Of a stretch of 35,490 bases of DNA, positions 6,843-17,460 are shown piece after piece. The stretch lies in NCBI GenBank assembly GCA_001593935.1, contig LUCE01000019.1, forward strand, positions 1-35,490, written 5' to 3'. A program made the translations under genes and the position numbers. Position 1 is the first letter of the stretch. Every line of letters begins with the position of its first letter. The notes below the pieces were generated by a model. The model ran no database searches. It saw nothing but the letters and a program-made list of their open reading frames with translations, and was not told where the DNA came from. The DNA comes from Candidatus Bathyarchaeota archaeon B26-2. Lineage in GTDB: Archaea; Thermoproteota; Bathyarchaeia; Bathyarchaeales; B26-1.

Positions 6843-9800
6843 ATGAAGGTTGGGGATAAACTCTCCCTTCTCCTCACCAAGCTTGAAGAGAAGCATAACG
6901 AACTCACCAAGTATAGAGAGGCGCTCCGATGGAAAATCCTCCGAGGCAATCCCGAAGACGCCCATAAAGCCGACTTCGACGACTCTTCCTGGGAGGAAGC
7001 CGCTCTTCCATTGACCCTCGACGCCACAGAAGGTGACGTATGGCTCAGATGCGAGTTCCTCGTCCCCCAGAAGGTAGCCGAAATCGAGACAGCCGGCTCA
7101 ACCGTCAAGTTGACCTCTTCACCGATCCTAGGTAGGGCCGAGATCTTCGTGAACTCGAGGCTCGCCTTAAAGTCAGAATACTGGACCGAACTGAGGGTTC
7201 CAATAGTCTTAGGGGAACGCGTTAAACCTCGGTCTAGGTACGTCGTCGCGGTTCACATCGTCCCGGTTGAGTCGCCCGTCCCTGTGCAAGTCACGGTTCC
7301 ACGGTTCAAGGTGACTCTCAGCAAGGTTGAAGAGGTCGCCTTCGAGCTGGATTCTTTCATCCAAGAGTTGAGGTTCGCCCATTTCTTGGATGAGGCTACC
7401 GCTAGACAGATAGTCGAGGGTTTCAACATCCAAGCCCTCAAGGAGGGGTACGCATTCATACTCGACGAGGTTGAGAAGGCTCGGGCTGCTCTCTCCACCC
7501 TCTCTGAGAGGGCTAAAGAGTTCAAGGTTCATCTCGTGGCCCACGCGCACATAGATATGAACTGGCTCTGGCCTTGGGACGACACTGTTGAGACTGTGAG
7601 AGAAACCTTCACCACGATGGTGAAGCTGATGGATAAGTATCCGTCTTTTCACTTCTCCCAGAGCCAAGCCGTCACCTACAACGTGGTCGAGGAGAACTTC
7701 CCTAAACTCTTCGAGGCCATCAGGGAATATGTGGCTAAGGGAAACTGGGACGTAACAGCGGCCATGTGGGTTGAGGCTGACCTGAACATGGCGGGCACCG
7801 AGGCCCTCGTGAGGCAGTTCCTTTACGGGAGACGGTACGTGAAGGAGAGCTTTGGGGTTGAGCCCAAGGTCTGCTGGGAGCCGGACACGTTCGGGCACGT
7901 CTGGACATTACCCCAAATCCTACGGAAGAGCGGGGTACGGTACTACTACTTCATGAGGTGCGGTAAGGATCATCCGCTCTTCTGGTGGATGTCCCCGGAC
8001 GGCTCCAAGGTCCTGGCCTTCACCAGCGTCTACAACAACACGATAACGCCGAAGAAGATCGTTGAGGCGGCTATAGAGATGTATGAGAGGTACGGGCTGA
8101 AGACGAGCATGTTCGTCTACGGCGTGGGGGACCACGGTGGAGGAGCAACCGAAGAGGATATAGAAGCCGCCATAAAGATCGCGAAGAAGCCGGCCTTGCC
8201 TTCAGCCGTCTTCAGCACAACCCACGGTTTCTTTGAGGAGGTTGAAGGCCAGATTAGAGAGATCGATGTTCCCCTTGTAAACGACGAGTTAAACTTCATC
8301 TTCGACGGGTGCTACACAACCCACAGCGACATAAAACGGTATAACAGGCTCTGCGAGAGGCTCCTCGTGGATGCCGAGAAGCTCTGCGCGGTCTCCGGGA
8401 AGTACCCACGGGAAGCCCTAAAGAAGGCTTGGTTGAACACTCTCTTCAACCAGTTTCACGATATACTCGACGGGAGCGGAACCCACGGGGCATACGACTA
8501 CCCCAAGAAACTGGCCGAGGAGACCATAGAATTCACCCGGGAGACCTTGGAGAGGTCTCTCAAGGAGATATCTGAAAAGATAGGGTTCTCCGGCCTCGGG
8601 ATACCGGTCGTCGTCTTCAACACTCTCCCGTGGAAGCGGAGAGACATCGTAAGGGTTAAGGTTTCTCCAAGTATCCTCCCGGGGAACCCGGTCGCAGTCT
8701 CGGGTGAGGAACGTAGCCCTGTTCAGGTGAGCGGAGAAGAGATCATGTTCTTGGCCAAGGTTCCGTCGATGGGCTACAGGACGTATTACATAGTTGAAGG
8801 CAAAAAGTCGGAGGAGGCTCCAGCCGGTTCTGGAGAGGCTCTCGAGAACGAGTACCTCAGGGTCGAGGTTGACAAGGCGTCCGGCACGATAAGGTCTCTC
8901 TACGACAAGACCTCGGGCAGATTCGTCTTCAAGAGGGATAGGTACCCCAACACACGGCCCGTTTTGAGCAATCTTCTCCAGGTACTCTACGAGGTTCCTC
9001 ATGGAATGTCGGCTTGGATAATAGGGGCGATAAGCCGGACGGAGAACCTCATAAAGGGTGCTGACGTCGGCCTCGTTGAGAACGGGCCCGTCAGAGCCAT
9101 GATTAGGGTCGTCCACAAGTATCGGCGCTCCACGATCACGCAGGAGATCTCCGTCTACAAGGGTTTACCACGAGTGGACTTCCACACGACTATAGATTGG
9201 AGGGAGACCGCTGATGGGAAGTCGGACTTCCCCATGTTGAAGGTCTCCTTCACGCCGATCCTAGGCGACTCGAAGGCTACGTTCGAGATACCTTTCGGAT
9301 ACATCGAGCGAGTTGCCGATGGAACCGAGGTTCCAGCCTTGAGGTGGGTAGACCTCTCGGATGGAAATTACGGCTTAAGCATCCTAAACGACTCGAAATA
9401 CGGCTTCGACGTCCAAGGCAACACTGTCAGGATGACCCTCATAAGAACGAGTTACAGCCCAGACCCGAGACCCGACCAAGGAACCCATCACGTACTCTAC
9501 TCAATCTACCCCCATAAGGGAGACTGGAGGGAAGCCCAAACCTTCAGGAGGGGGTACGAGATAAATCACCCGTTAGAGGCGGTCGTCTTCAAGGAACTGC
9601 CTACGGAAGCCGGGTCTGAGCCCGAAGAGGCCAGCTTCATCGAGGTCGATCCGGAGAACGTGGTTCTATCCTGCCTCAAGTTGGCTGAGGACTCGAATGA
9701 CTACATAATACGGGTTTACGACGCCACCGGAGAGGGTGCAGACGCGGAGGTCCGTTTCAAGTCTGATTTAGTCGAGGCCTTCGAGGTCGACATGATGGAG

Positions 9801-9893
9801 AAACCTCTCAGAAACCTCAGGGTCAACGGGAGGAGAATACTGTTCCGTCTACATCCATTCGAGATAAAGACTATACGGGTCAGCATGGCCTAA
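6843..9893 (+). CDS. Glycoside hydrolase family 38 alpha-mannosidase
   Basis: HAHIDMNWLWPWDDTVETVRETF, MWVEADLNMAGTEALVRQFLYGRRYVKESFG, WEPDTFGHVWTLPQIL, NQFHDILDGSG; full-length 1016 aa. Confidence 0.93.
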   Translation: MKVGDKLSLLLTKLEEKHNELTKYREALRWKILRGNPEDAHKADFDDSSWEEAALPLTLDATEGDVWLRCEFLVPQKVAEIETAGSTVKLTSSPILGRAEIFVNSRLALKSEYWTELRVPIVLGERVKPRSRYVVAVHIVPVESPVPVQVTVPRFKVTLSKVEEVAFELDSFIQELRFAHFLDEATARQIVEGFNIQALKEGYAFILDEVEKARAALSTLSERAKEFKVHLVAHAHIDMNWLWPWDDTVETVRETFTTMVKLMDKYPSFHFSQSQAVTYNVVEENFPKLFEAIREYVAKGNWDVTAAMWVEADLNMAGTEALVRQFLYGRRYVKESFGVEPKVCWEPDTFGHVWTLPQILRKSGVRYYYFMRCGKDHPLFWWMSPDGSKVLAFTSVYNNTITPKKIVEAAIEMYERYGLKTSMFVYGVGDHGGGATEEDIEAAIKIAKKPALPSAVFSTTHGFFEEVEGQIREIDVPLVNDELNFIFDGCYTTHSDIKRYNRLCERLLVDAEKLCAVSGKYPREALKKAWLNTLFNQFHDILDGSGTHGAYDYPKKLAEETIEFTRETLERSLKEISEKIGFSGLGIPVVVFNTLPWKRRDIVRVKVSPSILPGNPVAVSGEERSPVQVSGEEIMFLAKVPSMGYRTYYIVEGKKSEEAPAGSGEALENEYLRVEVDKASGTIRSLYDKTSGRFVFKRDRYPNTRPVLSNLLQVLYEVPHGMSAWIIGAISRTENLIKGADVGLVENGPVRAMIRVVHKYRRSTITQEISVYKGLPRVDFHTTIDWRETADGKSDFPMLKVSFTPILGDSKATFEIPFGYIERVADGTEVPALRWVDLSDGNYGLSILNDSKYGFDVQGNTVRMTLIRTSYSPDPRPDQGTHHVLYSIYPHKGDWREAQTFRRGYEINHPLEAVVFKELPTEAGSEPEEASFIEVDPENVVLSCLKLAEDSNDYIIRVYDATGEGADAEVRFKSDLVEAFEVDMMEKPLRNLRVNGRRILFRLHPFEIKTIRVSMA

Positions 9894-9985
9894 CACAGAA
9901 AGCCTAGAGGCCGCCGCAGGCCACATTCACGACAGATATATATGTGACTCTAAAAATCATCCTCTAATGAAGAAAGGGGAGGCTC

Positions 9986-12900
9986 ATGTCAAAGGCATCG
10001 ACTGTTAGACGCCTTCTACTCGTACTCTTAATAGCCCTAACCCCGTCGATTCTGGTCTCCGTCTTGGATGTAGAAGGCCAGAACAAGGCTCTCATCACGG
10101 GTTTGATCCTGGACGAGGAGGGGAACCCTCTCAGGAACGCCCAAGTAGTGATACTGGGCCCTTACAGGATGGGAATTCGCACAGTAACAGACTCCGCCGG
10201 GAGATTCAGCGTCTTAGCTACTCCCGGGTGGCAGAGAATCTACGTCATATATGATAACCCTGGAACTCCAGGGATGGATTACGTGCCGGCATACTGGTCC
10301 ACCTACGCCGCGAAGGGTTCCGAGGTCACCTTCTCGCTCAGACTTGAGAAGGGCGCGTCCCTATACTTGGAGGGCGACATATGGTTCGTAGAGAGCTCAA
10401 GGCCTGTGAGCTACTATAGGTTCACTGTGAGGGATGTCGATGGGAACGCCCTCCTTGGGAGCTCCGTCTACACGTACGGCAGCGGCACAGAGCTCGTCAG
10501 ATACTGCGGCTTCAGCTCGAGGCACATAGTTGTCCCCGCCGACCTCAAAGTAACTATAAGGGTTTACGCCTCGGTGGCCCAGATTTCGCGTAGCTTCACT
10601 GTTAAGGGGGAAACCGGATACTTCAAACTCTCTCAAGGTGAGGTTCTCCGTATCGATATCAGGGAGGACGCCCTTGACCACAACATAGAGCTCATGATAG
10701 ACAAGCTGAACCTCGCCCGTTCCCTCTTGAAGGACGCGGAGGACGCAGGCTTCTTGGTGATAGCTGAGAGGCAGGACGTTTTAGAAGCCTACAAGTTCGT
10801 TGACTCCTCCATTCTGCTGAAGAAGAGAAAACAGTACGAAGAGGCCTTCGCTGATCTGCGTAACGCGTACATCAAGATAAGTGGCTCGATCGACCGTCTC
10901 GTCGGTCTTCTCCAGATCAGCTCCCAATCAGCCATCCCACTCCTCTTCTTCTTCGTCTTCATAACCTCTTCAGCCGCTTACCTCGTCGTTGAGAGGGAGC
11001 ACAGAATAGAGTTCCTCTCTAACGGGAAGAGGAAGTTCGGAATCTCGATAAACTTACTCTTGGCGATAATCTTCTATGTGATGTTGGTCATCATCTTCTA
11101 CATGGTGTTCCCTGGATGCCGCCTCGTCGATAGGTCCGCCTTTGTGGGAACGGCGGTCTTCGCCCTTCTGGTCGGCCAAGCCGCCGTCGCCATCCTACCC
11201 AAAACCTTCGCCAAGAGGGAGGTCAAAAGCCGATACATTCAGCTCAGAAGCGCGATTATAGCCGCCTTCTCCATGGCCTGTAGGAACCTGCGGAGGAGGA
11301 GGATGCGGACAGCCCTCACCATAATCAATATGATGATACTCATCTTCGGCTTCATCTCCTTCACCTCGGTCTCCCCGGGTTACGGGCTTATAACTTATCC
11401 CCTACGCCCAACGATACCGGTGGACGCCCTCCTAATAAGGGATAAACCTCCCTCAGAGGTCCCCTTCAACGCTATTCCTCACTCTTTCTTGGAGTGGCTG
11501 GAGAACCAACCTAACGTGACAGTGATCTCCCCAAAGCTCGAGAACATCCCGGCTGTGCAAGGTAGTTACATAGGCTACCTCTACACTAGGGACGGGGACA
11601 CAATACCGGTCCAAGGCATACTCGGGTTCAAGCCGAGCGTAGAGTCTAGGTTTACCCAACTGAACAGCACGATCGTGGATGGAAGGTTTCTAGAGGATGA
11701 CGACGTCAAAGGGGTGCTCTTGAGCTCCACCTTCAAGGAGGAGCTAAACCTGAAGGTGGGAGACCTCTTATCCGGCTTCAATCAGGAGTTCATAATCAAG
11801 GGGTTCTTCGACCCTCGAGCCTTAGAGAAACTCCCTGACATAGACGGCCGGCCGATGATGCCCTACCTGATAATCCCACAAGTAGGGGAATACGACTACT
11901 GCAGCGGAGACGAGACGATAATATTAACGTACGAGAGAGCCCTTTCCCTGCCGAACATGGTTGTCTCAAGGGTTAACGTCCAGCTCGAGGAGGGAGAAGA
12001 CTACTCTAGGTTCGCCGAGATCGTCGTCTTCACTAGGGAATATCAAGTCTACGTCTCCCATCCGGATCAGCTGTACATGAAGAGCCTTGGAGGGTACCTA
12101 GAGGAGAGAGGCCTCGGCCTAATACCGATCCTTATAGTTTTGGTTATATTGAATATCTCGGCTTCGATCTTCGCTTCTGTTAGGGAGAGGAGGAGTGAGA
12201 TAGCGGCTCTCTCCTCGGTAGGTCTTAACCCAACTCACATAGCTGCTCTCTTCATGGCTGAGGCCTTGGTTCTAGGGTTCATCGGGGGAGGGTTAGGCTA
12301 CTTACTAGGGCTCTTCGGGTATCGTGTGGCATCCCTCCCCATCTTCGGCGCACTCCCGGTTAGGGAGAAGGCCTCAGCCGAATGGAGCCTCATAGCCCTC
12401 ATGCTCTCAGGCTTCACCGCCGTCGTAGCCGCGATAGTTCCAGCCATGAAGGCCTCGACCATAGTGACCCCCTCACTCCTAAGGAGGTGGCACCTAGGCG
12501 AGGAAGGAACTCCTAGAAAGGTCGGTCAAGAGTACGTGTGGACCGTAGACCTACCGGTCAAGCTGAGGCCTAGGGAAGTTGAGCCCTTCCTAGGGTTTAT
12601 CCAGAAGAGGATGAGAGAGAAGGCTTCAAGCTCAATGGGGTATATAACCGACATGAACTTGACAGAGGAGCAGACGAAGGCGGGTCCCATAATCAGGCTT
12701 TCGTTCAAGATGATCTTCAGCCAAGAACAGAACTTCTGGAGTGACAACGTGCTCGTGATAAGTAGAACGGAGGGCGATAACTACTTCAACGTGAAGATAA
12801 TCTGCACTCCGCATAGGAACCCGAGGATGCCCGTCATAAAGACGGTCTCTTATGTGAGGCAGCTGATCTTTGAGTGGGACACCTTGACGTTCGAGGTTGC

Positions 12901-13288
12901 AACCCCCTACGACCCGTCCATCAGCCAGCTCTATACGCTAGTGAACGCCTACACGCCCACAACACTCTACATAGCTACAACCGACCTCGACATGGGCGAC
13001 AAGCTCGAGTCACTGAGAAGAAGGCTCGAATGGGAAGGCATAAGGCCTCCAAGGTTCGTCATCTCTAGGATGAACCCATTGGACATAAACCAATGCCTAA
13101 AAGCCGCCGAAGAGATCGTTATGAAGGCTGACGTCGTCTGCGTCTCCGGGAAACCGGAGGCGATCACTTCAGCCTTGGCCCTAGCCGCGTCGAAACATAA
13201 CAAGATGATCTGCTACGTCGTCGACCCCAGACCCGAGAAAGAGCGTATGAGGAGACCGTTCGAGACCCTCAAAATCGTGAACCTGTAG
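9986..13288 (+). CDS. Large FtsX/MacB-type permease with N-terminal carboxypeptidase-regulatory-like (Ig) domain and C-terminal soluble extension
   Basis: Signal/TM then ALITGLILDEEGNPLRNAQVVILGPYRMGIRTVTDSAGRFSV; RNLRRRRMRTALTIINMMILIFGF; SASIFASVRERRSEIAALSSVGLNPTHIAALFMAEALVLGFIGGGLGYLLG; ~270 aa soluble C-terminus. Confidence 0.8.
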   Translation: MSKASTVRRLLLVLLIALTPSILVSVLDVEGQNKALITGLILDEEGNPLRNAQVVILGPYRMGIRTVTDSAGRFSVLATPGWQRIYVIYDNPGTPGMDYVPAYWSTYAAKGSEVTFSLRLEKGASLYLEGDIWFVESSRPVSYYRFTVRDVDGNALLGSSVYTYGSGTELVRYCGFSSRHIVVPADLKVTIRVYASVAQISRSFTVKGETGYFKLSQGEVLRIDIREDALDHNIELMIDKLNLARSLLKDAEDAGFLVIAERQDVLEAYKFVDSSILLKKRKQYEEAFADLRNAYIKISGSIDRLVGLLQISSQSAIPLLFFFVFITSSAAYLVVEREHRIEFLSNGKRKFGISINLLLAIIFYVMLVIIFYMVFPGCRLVDRSAFVGTAVFALLVGQAAVAILPKTFAKREVKSRYIQLRSAIIAAFSMACRNLRRRRMRTALTIINMMILIFGFISFTSVSPGYGLITYPLRPTIPVDALLIRDKPPSEVPFNAIPHSFLEWLENQPNVTVISPKLENIPAVQGSYIGYLYTRDGDTIPVQGILGFKPSVESRFTQLNSTIVDGRFLEDDDVKGVLLSSTFKEELNLKVGDLLSGFNQEFIIKGFFDPRALEKLPDIDGRPMMPYLIIPQVGEYDYCSGDETIILTYERALSLPNMVVSRVNVQLEEGEDYSRFAEIVVFTREYQVYVSHPDQLYMKSLGGYLEERGLGLIPILIVLVILNISASIFASVRERRSEIAALSSVGLNPTHIAALFMAEALVLGFIGGGLGYLLGLFGYRVASLPIFGALPVREKASAEWSLIALMLSGFTAVVAAIVPAMKASTIVTPSLLRRWHLGEEGTPRKVGQEYVWTVDLPVKLRPREVEPFLGFIQKRMREKASSSMGYITDMNLTEEQTKAGPIIRLSFKMIFSQEQNFWSDNVLVISRTEGDNYFNVKIICTPHRNPRMPVIKTVSYVRQLIFEWDTLTFEVATPYDPSISQLYTLVNAYTPTTLYIATTDLDMGDKLESLRRRLEWEGIRPPRFVISRMNPLDINQCLKAAEEIVMKADVVCVSGKPEAITSALALAASKHNKMICYVVDPRPEKERMRRPFETLKIVNL

Positions 13289-13339
13289 AACGCCGAATCC
13301 CTCGGAGAAAGCGGTGGATATGGGAATAATCTTTAATAC

Positions 13340-14632
13340 TTGATCGTGAAAATGGAGAGGAGAAAGATGAAGGGTGCGGGTCTGAAGATGAAATGTGGAA
13401 ACCGTAACGCTCTGAGGAGACCGTTCCTTCTGACAGAAGCGTTCTTGATAACGGTCCTCGTTCTGAGCGGCGTCACGGCGTCCCATCAACTCTTAGCTCT
13501 CACGCTGAAGCCGGCTCTCCAAGGCGCAGGTAGCACGACCGAGGTTAAGTGTATGGAGCCTTGGCAGGTTGCGTATCCGGGGTCCACGGTGACTTTCAGC
13601 CTCCAGATCAAGAATAACGGGAGCCTCGACGACGTCTACGTCTTATACGTGGCCGACCCGGGGCTACCGAACGAGAACTGGACTGCGAGGTTCTACTTCG
13701 ATGAGAAGAGGGTTAAATCGATAGGTGTGCCGGCTTACCGGTCTTCCATGATAGTTCTCTCGGTGTCAGTCCCGGAGACTGCTGAAGCCGGAGACTACTC
13801 CTTCAGGGTTAATGTCGACGGCAAATACTCCAACGCCTCCGTGGTCTTGACGATAACCGTTGAGAGGTTCGAGCGGGGAATCGAGGTGACGTGTCCCTTC
13901 CAATCCCAGTCCATAACAACAGGCCAAACAGTCCTATACCCGATAAGAGTTAAGAATAGAGGGGAGAGAACAGAGAGCGTCTTCCTCCAAGTGAACAGGA
14001 CCACGGAGATACTCTTATGGACCTTGAGCTTCTCCCAGAGCCAAGTTACCCTCAAACCTAAGGAGAGCCTCTGGGTAACCCTCACAGTCGAGTCTCCCAC
14101 AATCATCGAGGAGGGAGAATACTCGATCCCAGTGATCGCCTCGACGGAAGACGGGGAGATCACGGTCGTACTCCCGCTGACAGTGAAGATCTATGCTGAC
14201 TATCTATTGGAGATCGTTGACATACAGCCTATCAATCCTCAAGTTACGGCTGGGGAGAGGGTTGAGATCATGGTGACTGTAAGGAACTTGGGCCACTCCC
14301 CCCTTACTATGGTCAAGCTCCAAGTGAACTCCACAGGGCTACCTAACATCTTCGTCATACCGGCGGATGTTCGAGCCTTGGAATCCATGAAGAGCGTAAC
14401 TTTCTACGTTAGGATCACACCTAGCGTCGACGCGACTACCGGCGACTACATGATCTACATAAAGGCTGTGAGCGAAGAGACCGAGAGCAGCGTGAGGGGA
14501 GTAGTGGTCTCGGTTGTCTCAGCCATCCCATGGTTCTGGATCACGATCAGCCTGACCGTCATCGCCACTGCTGCCGCCGTTATAGCCATCCAGAGAGTGG
14601 CCTCGAGGTACTCCATAAGGATAAGAAGGTAG
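13340..14632 (+). CDS. Secreted, C-terminally membrane-anchored protein with tandem NEW3/CARDB-like beta-sandwich domains
   Basis: N-terminal hydrophobic signal; AYPGSTVTFSLQIKNNGSLDDVYVLYV, ITTGQTVLYPIRVKNRGERTESVFLQV, VTAGERVEIMVTVRNLGHSPLTMVKLQV; C-terminal TM WFWITISLTVIATAAAVIAI followed by basic residues. Confidence 0.78.
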   Translation: MIVKMERRKMKGAGLKMKCGNRNALRRPFLLTEAFLITVLVLSGVTASHQLLALTLKPALQGAGSTTEVKCMEPWQVAYPGSTVTFSLQIKNNGSLDDVYVLYVADPGLPNENWTARFYFDEKRVKSIGVPAYRSSMIVLSVSVPETAEAGDYSFRVNVDGKYSNASVVLTITVERFERGIEVTCPFQSQSITTGQTVLYPIRVKNRGERTESVFLQVNRTTEILLWTLSFSQSQVTLKPKESLWVTLTVESPTIIEEGEYSIPVIASTEDGEITVVLPLTVKIYADYLLEIVDIQPINPQVTAGERVEIMVTVRNLGHSPLTMVKLQVNSTGLPNIFVIPADVRALESMKSVTFYVRITPSVDATTGDYMIYIKAVSEETESSVRGVVVSVVSAIPWFWITISLTVIATAAAVIAIQRVASRYSIRIRR

Positions 14633-14715
14633 AATCGAAGTAACACATGCACATCCGAACTCGAGAATAAGCATTAATATCTCGGCTTCTCCTAATTATT
14701 CTTCTGGGTGTAGGG

Positions 14716-17460
14716 TTGACCAGTACGTATGAGGGTTCAACGTTCATCCGCAGATACTGGGTCTGGCTACTACTAGCCCCGATCATCTTGATCATCGCCT
14801 TTCAGGGGCTTTACACATGGCTCGACTGGTCGATAATGCAGACCTTATACGAGAGGAAGGCTGGCCTAGACTGGTTCAGTATAACCTTCTACCGCAACTA
14901 CACCTTCATACTCAGCGCCATACTTGCACTTTTAACCATAAATCCCCTCTACGGGCGCAGCGACCTCTACGAGATATGGGAAACTGTTAGATGGCTAAGC
15001 AGAATCGAGCAAGGCTCGACATCGACAGAGATTCCCGTCTTCTCACCGAAGACGAGAAAAATCTTCTGGGCCGTCTGGCAAATATTGAAGTGGCTCTTCG
15101 CCTTCACGATAATCTCCTCGATCAACGGTATACCCTTCTTAGGGAGGGTTACACCGATCTTCATCATGGCTCTGGACGGGATTGGGGAGTGGAGTCTAGT
15201 CCCCAGGATCTTCGTCCTCCCGATCGTTCCAGCCTCCAGCTCCGAACTGATCGCCTTGATGCCAACCATGGAGGTCCAGTACCGCTTGATCTACCTCGTC
15301 TCGACAGCGGTACTAGCAGTAATCGCGGCTAGAATGTGCCTCAAGCTCGTCAAGCACTTCATCAGGGAAACCCAGAGTGTCTGGGTTCGGGATTTATTCT
15401 TGATCTTGACATGCGTTATGGCGGCTTTGATCTTGGGAGCCCCCTACTGGACCATGGATATAACGACCCCCTTTGACTACACAATCTGTCTCGTCCTTCT
15501 CGCGAGTTTTCTCTTTGGGACGCTCTTCTCTCACTTCGTCGGCTTCGGAGGGGGCTTACCCTTCGCCAAGAGGAAGAGAACGGTCATCCTATCCTTCACC
15601 TTAGCCCTTATAGCGGTACTCATAATCAACGCCGCCATCGTTGCGGGTTTCCGCCTAAACTGGAACAACAACTGGTTGGAGTACGAGTGGAAGCCCTTGA
15701 CCGAGAGGCAGATAGCCGTAACCCGTTGGGCCGCCGGGATCGAGCGTATACGGAGGCTTCCCCTCTCAGCCCTTCCAAACGGGAACGTAACCGAGACCTT
15801 GATGAAGGTTAGGCAGTGGGATTACCAAGCCGCTTACACAAGAATGATCAACCGGATCGGCTCAAACTGGATGAACCTAGCCGACTCGGATATCATATAC
15901 GTAAACGGCCGGGAGTACTGGGTTGCCCCCACGACGATCCTGTATCCTAGCACAGACTGGATAAGCGTTCACTTGATCTATACGCATACCTCTCGCATAA
16001 TCGTCATCGACAGCCACAGCGGAGAGTACGTAAACATAACGGATGTCTTCGGGGTCTCGGAGGAGCCTCCCATCTACTATGGGGAGGGCTTCGGAAACCC
16101 GGTCTACGTCAATGTGAGAGGGTTCAACGAGGTTGAGAACATCTCGTATCCGGGTGAACCGGACTACGTCCTTTCAGGTTGGAGAAGAACCCTCTGGTTC
16201 CTTCTTCAGGGACAGCTCGGTTTCGCCTTCTCTCCGCCGCAAGACGAGATCGAGATGCTCTACAACAGAGACGTGCTCAAACGGGTTGGAGACATCTTGA
16301 TCTACGGATTGAAGGTCGATCCGGACGCTTACCTCGTGAGCGACGGAGAGCGCGTATATTACGCTGTCCAAGTCTACATCGACTATCCTATGCATTCAGG
16401 CTTCGCGGCTAGCAATTACCTCCGCTACTTCGCGGTCGTTCTCGTCGACGTTGAGGACGGAACCATGAAGGGTTACGTCGTGGGAGAGCCGGACGGGTTC
16501 CTCGTAGACTTCTACACCCGGTACTACTCAGAATGGAAGCCCATAACGGACCCGAGCGCCGAATGGCTTAGGCCTCAGCTCCGCTACCCGGAGGCTCTAC
16601 TCGGGAAACCCGGTCATCCAGGCCAGCTGGACGTAGACTTTGTTTTCCACGTGGACGAACCCTTCGCTTGGAGGTCCGGAAGCGAGTTTTACGAGAGACC
16701 CCTCGGAACCGAGGTTCTCTACGTCCTCTTCGTCGACGAGAACCGAACACGCTTCGTCGGAATCCAGATAGTTGAGTATAAGATGTCTGAGAGCAAAAAC
16801 TTGGCGGCCGTATACTTGGCGTATGGAGGAGAACGCCTAGGCGAGATCGTTCTCTACGAGGCTCCTCCTGGAGCTCAGCTCCTAGGGCCAACATCAGCGG
16901 TTGAGTCGCTCAAGGCCAACCAAGAAGTCCAGGTCAAGCTCAACCTTTACGGGTACCCCGAGACCTCAAGCCTAGGCAACATCCTCCTCTACCCGATAGG
17001 AGGCCGGCTCTACTACTTCATACCGTTATATGTGAGAGGAGCGGTGATGGCTACCATGCCGCAGATAGGTATCGTCGATGCGTCTTCGGGTTCCTTGGTC
17101 GCGATGGGCTCAGACGCAGCCGAAGCCTACTACAACCTTATAGGAGCCCCATCTGAGACAGGGGCCCAGAACCGCCTCGAGAAGGTTAAAGCCCTATTCA
17201 CGGAGGCTGGATACAACTTGGTGAAGGTCTGGGCTATACGTCCCGACGTCGAGATACTTGAGGGAAACCTCACGTACCTAAGTGAGAGTCAGTGGGACGA
17301 GGTTGAGTCCGCCTTGAAGGCCTTCTTGGAGAATCATCCTCCGGAGAACGGTAAGGTCTTCATGTGGGACAGAGGGGAGGGAGTCGTGAACTTTGGAGTC
17401 TTGACCCTAGAGGATGACGGCGTCAAGTACTTATACTTCGTCACGGTTCGGTATGGGTGA
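14716..17460 (+). CDS. UPF0182-like (COG1615) large membrane protein, divergent
   Basis: Several N-terminal TM helices, then a large domain with DIIYVNGREYWVAPTTI, DWISVHLIYTHTSRIIVIDSHSGEYVNITDVFGVSEEPPIYYGEGFGNPVYVNVRGFNEVENISYPGEPDYVLSG, resembling UPF0182 motifs. Confidence 0.65.
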   Translation: MTSTYEGSTFIRRYWVWLLLAPIILIIAFQGLYTWLDWSIMQTLYERKAGLDWFSITFYRNYTFILSAILALLTINPLYGRSDLYEIWETVRWLSRIEQGSTSTEIPVFSPKTRKIFWAVWQILKWLFAFTIISSINGIPFLGRVTPIFIMALDGIGEWSLVPRIFVLPIVPASSSELIALMPTMEVQYRLIYLVSTAVLAVIAARMCLKLVKHFIRETQSVWVRDLFLILTCVMAALILGAPYWTMDITTPFDYTICLVLLASFLFGTLFSHFVGFGGGLPFAKRKRTVILSFTLALIAVLIINAAIVAGFRLNWNNNWLEYEWKPLTERQIAVTRWAAGIERIRRLPLSALPNGNVTETLMKVRQWDYQAAYTRMINRIGSNWMNLADSDIIYVNGREYWVAPTTILYPSTDWISVHLIYTHTSRIIVIDSHSGEYVNITDVFGVSEEPPIYYGEGFGNPVYVNVRGFNEVENISYPGEPDYVLSGWRRTLWFLLQGQLGFAFSPPQDEIEMLYNRDVLKRVGDILIYGLKVDPDAYLVSDGERVYYAVQVYIDYPMHSGFAASNYLRYFAVVLVDVEDGTMKGYVVGEPDGFLVDFYTRYYSEWKPITDPSAEWLRPQLRYPEALLGKPGHPGQLDVDFVFHVDEPFAWRSGSEFYERPLGTEVLYVLFVDENRTRFVGIQIVEYKMSESKNLAAVYLAYGGERLGEIVLYEAPPGAQLLGPTSAVESLKANQEVQVKLNLYGYPETSSLGNILLYPIGGRLYYFIPLYVRGAVMATMPQIGIVDASSGSLVAMGSDAAEAYYNLIGAPSETGAQNRLEKVKALFTEAGYNLVKVWAIRPDVEILEGNLTYLSESQWDEVESALKAFLENHPPENGKVFMWDRGEGVVNFGVLTLEDDGVKYLYFVTVRYG

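Noticed and set aside
7209-9116. Minus-strand ORFs of 229 and 232 aa inside the GH38 gene
   Set aside because: Antisense shadows of a strongly conserved enzyme; low-complexity composition and no promoter or family motifs.
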